This document shows positions 12,036 to 13,753 of a stretch of DNA of 13,753 bases, piece after piece. Under the pieces are notes generated by a model. It did no database searches, had not been told where the DNA came from, and worked only from the letters and a program-made list of their open reading frames with translations. Location: NCBI GenBank assembly GCA_902795755.1, contig CADBMO010000105.1:1-13753 (forward strand), given 5' to 3'. The DNA is from an uncultured Erysipelotrichaceae bacterium. Its GTDB lineage: Bacteria > Bacillota_I > Bacilli_A > RF39 > UBA660. The first letter of the stretch is position 1. Each line of letters starts with the position of its first letter. Both the position numbers and the translations under genes were made by a program.

Positions 12036-13358
12036 ATGAAGCACAAAAATGATAAAAATTTTGATGACTTCTATGAGTTTAATACCAAAAAAAGAAAAAA
12101 GAAGAATAAGATAACTAAACGAGATATATTATTAATAATATTACCCCTTTTATTTATACCCTTCTTACTAACTTTAATAGTTATATCAACTCATAGTAGT
12201 ACGTTAATAAAACAACCTATTACTTATATTATTTACTGCCTATTATTAGTATTTCAACTAGCATTCTTATTTGGCGCTTTTGCTAAAAAGAAAAGAAAAA
12301 ATGGTAAAAAATGGGCGTTTATTAAAATAGTATTGATAATGTATATAATCGGTGTACTCGGTTTTAATATATTACTCTATGGGCCAGATAAAAGATTTAA
12401 AACATGGCTTATATCTACCGCTATGTCAACTATGAATCACCAGTATCTATGTAAATGGTTTTATAGTGATGCAGATATTGCAAAAGTAATAAATAGTAAC
12501 TATATTGTAGAGGTTGATGAGGAAACTGATAAGTCAAAGATAAAAATGAAAGAAAAAGTTACTTATGATAACGAATATGAAGAAGCAATATTAAAACATA
12601 AAAAAAATGCAAAATATAAAATAATTAAATTAACAGTAAATGATCAACCAGCGTATTTAGCTGCTATATATGATCCATCATTAGTTAAAGTTGCTGTAAC
12701 ATCAAGAATGCCTTCTGCAGGTCAATTTGTTACAAAAATGGCAGAAGATCATAATGCATTACTTGCAATTAATGGTGGGGGATTCTATGATCCTGGTTAT
12801 ACAGATTTGGGAGGAAAACCTACTGGTGTAACTATTTCTAATGGTAAAATTATTACTAACAATAACTTTAGTACATATACTCAAAGTGGTGGTTTAATTG
12901 GTATGACCGATGATAACGTGTTAGTACTAATGAAAGGTGCAACTGGTCAGAAAGCATTACAAGCAGGGGTTAGAGATGGCGTTTCCTGGGGACCATTCTT
13001 AATAGTAAATGGAAAAAAATCATTTATTAAAGGTAATGGTGGCTGGGGATATGCTGCTAGAAGTGCAATAGGTCAAAGAGAAGATGGTATTGTATTACTT
13101 TTAGTAGTAGATAGTAACTCAACTCGTACTAAAGGTGCTGATATGGTAGATTTAACAGAAATAATGGATAATTATGGTGCTGTTAATGCAGCCAACTTAG
13201 ATGGTGGTACATCTTCTGTATTTGTACTTCCACAAAAACAAGCCTTAAAGTATAAAGATTCTTGTGTAGAAAAATACTGTTATATAAATGATCCAATAAA
13301 TGGTTCATTAAAACATAAAACAAGAGCAATAGCAACATCAATTATTGTTGCAGAATAA
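12036..13358 (+). CDS. Membrane-anchored phosphodiester glycosidase (NAGPA/DUF2233 domain)
   Basis: 440 residues. A basic cytoplasmic head (1-29) is followed by three membrane helices (about 30-52, 61-83, 93-115), a linker, and an outside NAGPA-type domain (about 195-440). Domain landmarks are LLAINGGGFYDPG (242-254), GPFLIVNG (319-326), the RSAIGQ element (342-347) and NLDGGTSSVF (387-396), which line the active-site pocket in this family. Family members cleave sugar phosphodiesters (GlcNAc-1-phosphate diesters in the human enzyme) and in Firmicutes are linked to cell-wall or exopolysaccharide metabolism; the bacterial substrate here is unknown. Two Cys (410 and 415) near the end could form a disulfide. 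I chose the ATG at 12036 after GGTG, because the ATG at 12018 overlaps the -10. It lies divergent from ssrA and convergent with smpB. Confidence 0.9.
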   Translation: MKHKNDKNFDDFYEFNTKKRKKKNKITKRDILLIILPLLFIPFLLTLIVISTHSSTLIKQPITYIIYCLLLVFQLAFLFGAFAKKKRKNGKKWAFIKIVLIMYIIGVLGFNILLYGPDKRFKTWLISTAMSTMNHQYLCKWFYSDADIAKVINSNYIVEVDEETDKSKIKMKEKVTYDNEYEEAILKHKKNAKYKIIKLTVNDQPAYLAAIYDPSLVKVAVTSRMPSAGQFVTKMAEDHNALLAINGGGFYDPGYTDLGGKPTGVTISNGKIITNNNFSTYTQSGGLIGMTDDNVLVLMKGATGQKALQAGVRDGVSWGPFLIVNGKKSFIKGNGGWGYAARSAIGQREDGIVLLLVVDSNSTRTKGADMVDLTEIMDNYGAVNAANLDGGTSSVFVLPQKQALKYKDSCVEKYCYINDPINGSLKHKTRAIATSIIVAE

Positions 13359-13386
13359 AAGAGCCACTCAATTGAGTAGCTCTTTT
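13357..13386. terminator. Bidirectional terminator between the glycosidase and smpB
   Basis: AAAAGAGC (13357-13364) pairs with GCTCTTTT (13379-13386). Inside, ACTCAA/TTGAGT (13366-13377) extends the stem past one C.A mismatch. It is symmetrical, with A and T runs at the ends, and overlaps both stop codons. Confidence 0.9.
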
Positions 13387-13753
13387 AATATCTAGCGCTT
13401 GCTTTTTCTATATCTCTTTTAATATCCTTTTCTTTAATGGATTGCCTTTTATCATATAGCTTTTTACCTTTAGCAATTGCTATCTCTATTTTAGCTCTAC
13501 CATTTTTTAAATATAGTCTAACAGGTACTAAAGAGTAACTTTCTTTTTCCACTTTATCTCTTATTTTATAAATTTCTTTTTTATTTAATAAAAGCTTTCT
13601 TTCTCTTCTTTCATCATGATTAAATCTATTACCTTCATCATATGGTGCAATATACATATTTATTAAAAACACCTCATTGTTTTTAACTCTTGCATAACAG
13701 TCTTTTAAATTCGCACTACCTTTTCTAATTGATTTAATCTCAGTACCAGTAAG
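13385..13753 (-). CDS. smpB: SmpB, tmRNA-binding protein (5' end outside window)
   Basis: The 3' 122 codons of smpB; the frame is open to the window edge, so the N-terminus (about 25-30 residues) is missing. SmpB carries tmRNA into the stalled ribosome, its C-terminal tail mimicking mRNA/anticodon in the decoding site. Visible family landmarks are LTGTEIKSIRKG at the window edge, NLKDCYARV, 'APYDEGNRFNHD' and 'RKLLLNKKEI'. Further on are 'YSLVPVRLYLKNGRAKIEIA', 'KGKKLYDKR' and the tail 'IKEKDIKRDIEKASARY'. A GTG at 13670-13672 could be mistaken for the start, but the conserved sequence continues upstream. It is read in the same direction as ssrA, with the glycosidase gene between them. Confidence 0.97.
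   Translation of the reverse strand, partial: LTGTEIKSIRKGSANLKDCYARVKNNEVFLINMYIAPYDEGNRFNHDERRERKLLLNKKEIYKIRDKVEKESYSLVPVRLYLKNGRAKIEIAIAKGKKLYDKRQSIKEKDIKRDIEKASARY

Noticed and set aside
13385..13672. 95-residue protein starting at the GTG at 13672
   Set aside because: SmpB-conserved sequence (LTGTEIKSIRKG, NLKDCYARV) continues in frame to the window edge, so this is not the true start.
1..13753. CRISPR array, insertion sequence or phage genes
   Set aside because: No regularly spaced repeats, transposase, integrase or phage structural signatures were seen on either strand.
1..13753. Use of genetic code 4 (TGA = Trp)
   Set aside because: Trp is encoded by TGG in the genes examined, and all conserved proteins read through complete without in-frame TGA.

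Overview
The window is strongly AT-rich bacterial DNA with dense genes, short intergenic gaps and many U-tailed hairpin terminators. The c-di-AMP pair cdaA-cdaR and a tmRNA whose tag ends in -YAFA point to a low-GC Firmicute on or near the Mollicutes/Erysipelotrichia side of Bacilli, for example an uncultured gut lineage. That placement is inference. The standard genetic code fits: Trp is TGG wherever I checked, no gene is interrupted by TGA, and all 15 protein genes stop with TAA or TAG.

Left part (1-5.5 kb). On the minus strand, cdaA and cdaR form a coupled two-gene unit (c-di-AMP synthase and its YbbR-domain membrane regulator) closed by a long hairpin. Upstream lies a second minus-strand operon of two membrane proteins of unknown function: a three-helix protein with an exposed C-terminal domain, and a tail-anchored-looking protein with Pro/Ala- and Lys/Glu-rich stretches. 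Divergent from it are a UPF0316-type membrane protein, a tRNA-Thr(CGU) only 10 nt after it, and an unknown soluble protein with a basic C-terminal tail.

Middle (5.5-9.1 kb). A membrane-anchored C11 (clostripain-like) cysteine peptidase with an N-terminal zinc ribbon is divergent from an M18 metallo-aminopeptidase. One would act outside the membrane and the other in the cytoplasm.

Accessory-looking stretch (9.1-11.5 kb). This holds a degenerate phospholipase-D-like protein, two very small genes of 47 and 37 codons (each with its own ribosome site and terminator), and a two-gene operon encoding an unknown 303-residue protein and a small nucleotidyltransferase-fold protein. The stretch lies directly downstream of the 3' end of the tmRNA gene, a common insertion site for mobile DNA. 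No integrase or att duplication is visible here.

Right part (11.5-13.75 kb). ssrA (tmRNA) and the 3' part of smpB, its protein partner, lie on the minus strand. Between them, pointing the other way, is a membrane-anchored phosphodiester glycosidase (NAGPA domain). Together ssrA and smpB make up the core of the trans-translation ribosome-rescue system.

Across the window most promoters have an extended -10 element (TGn before the -10 hexamer). The predicted start of transcription usually falls at or just before the Shine-Dalgarno sequence, giving leaders of roughly 10-20 nt.
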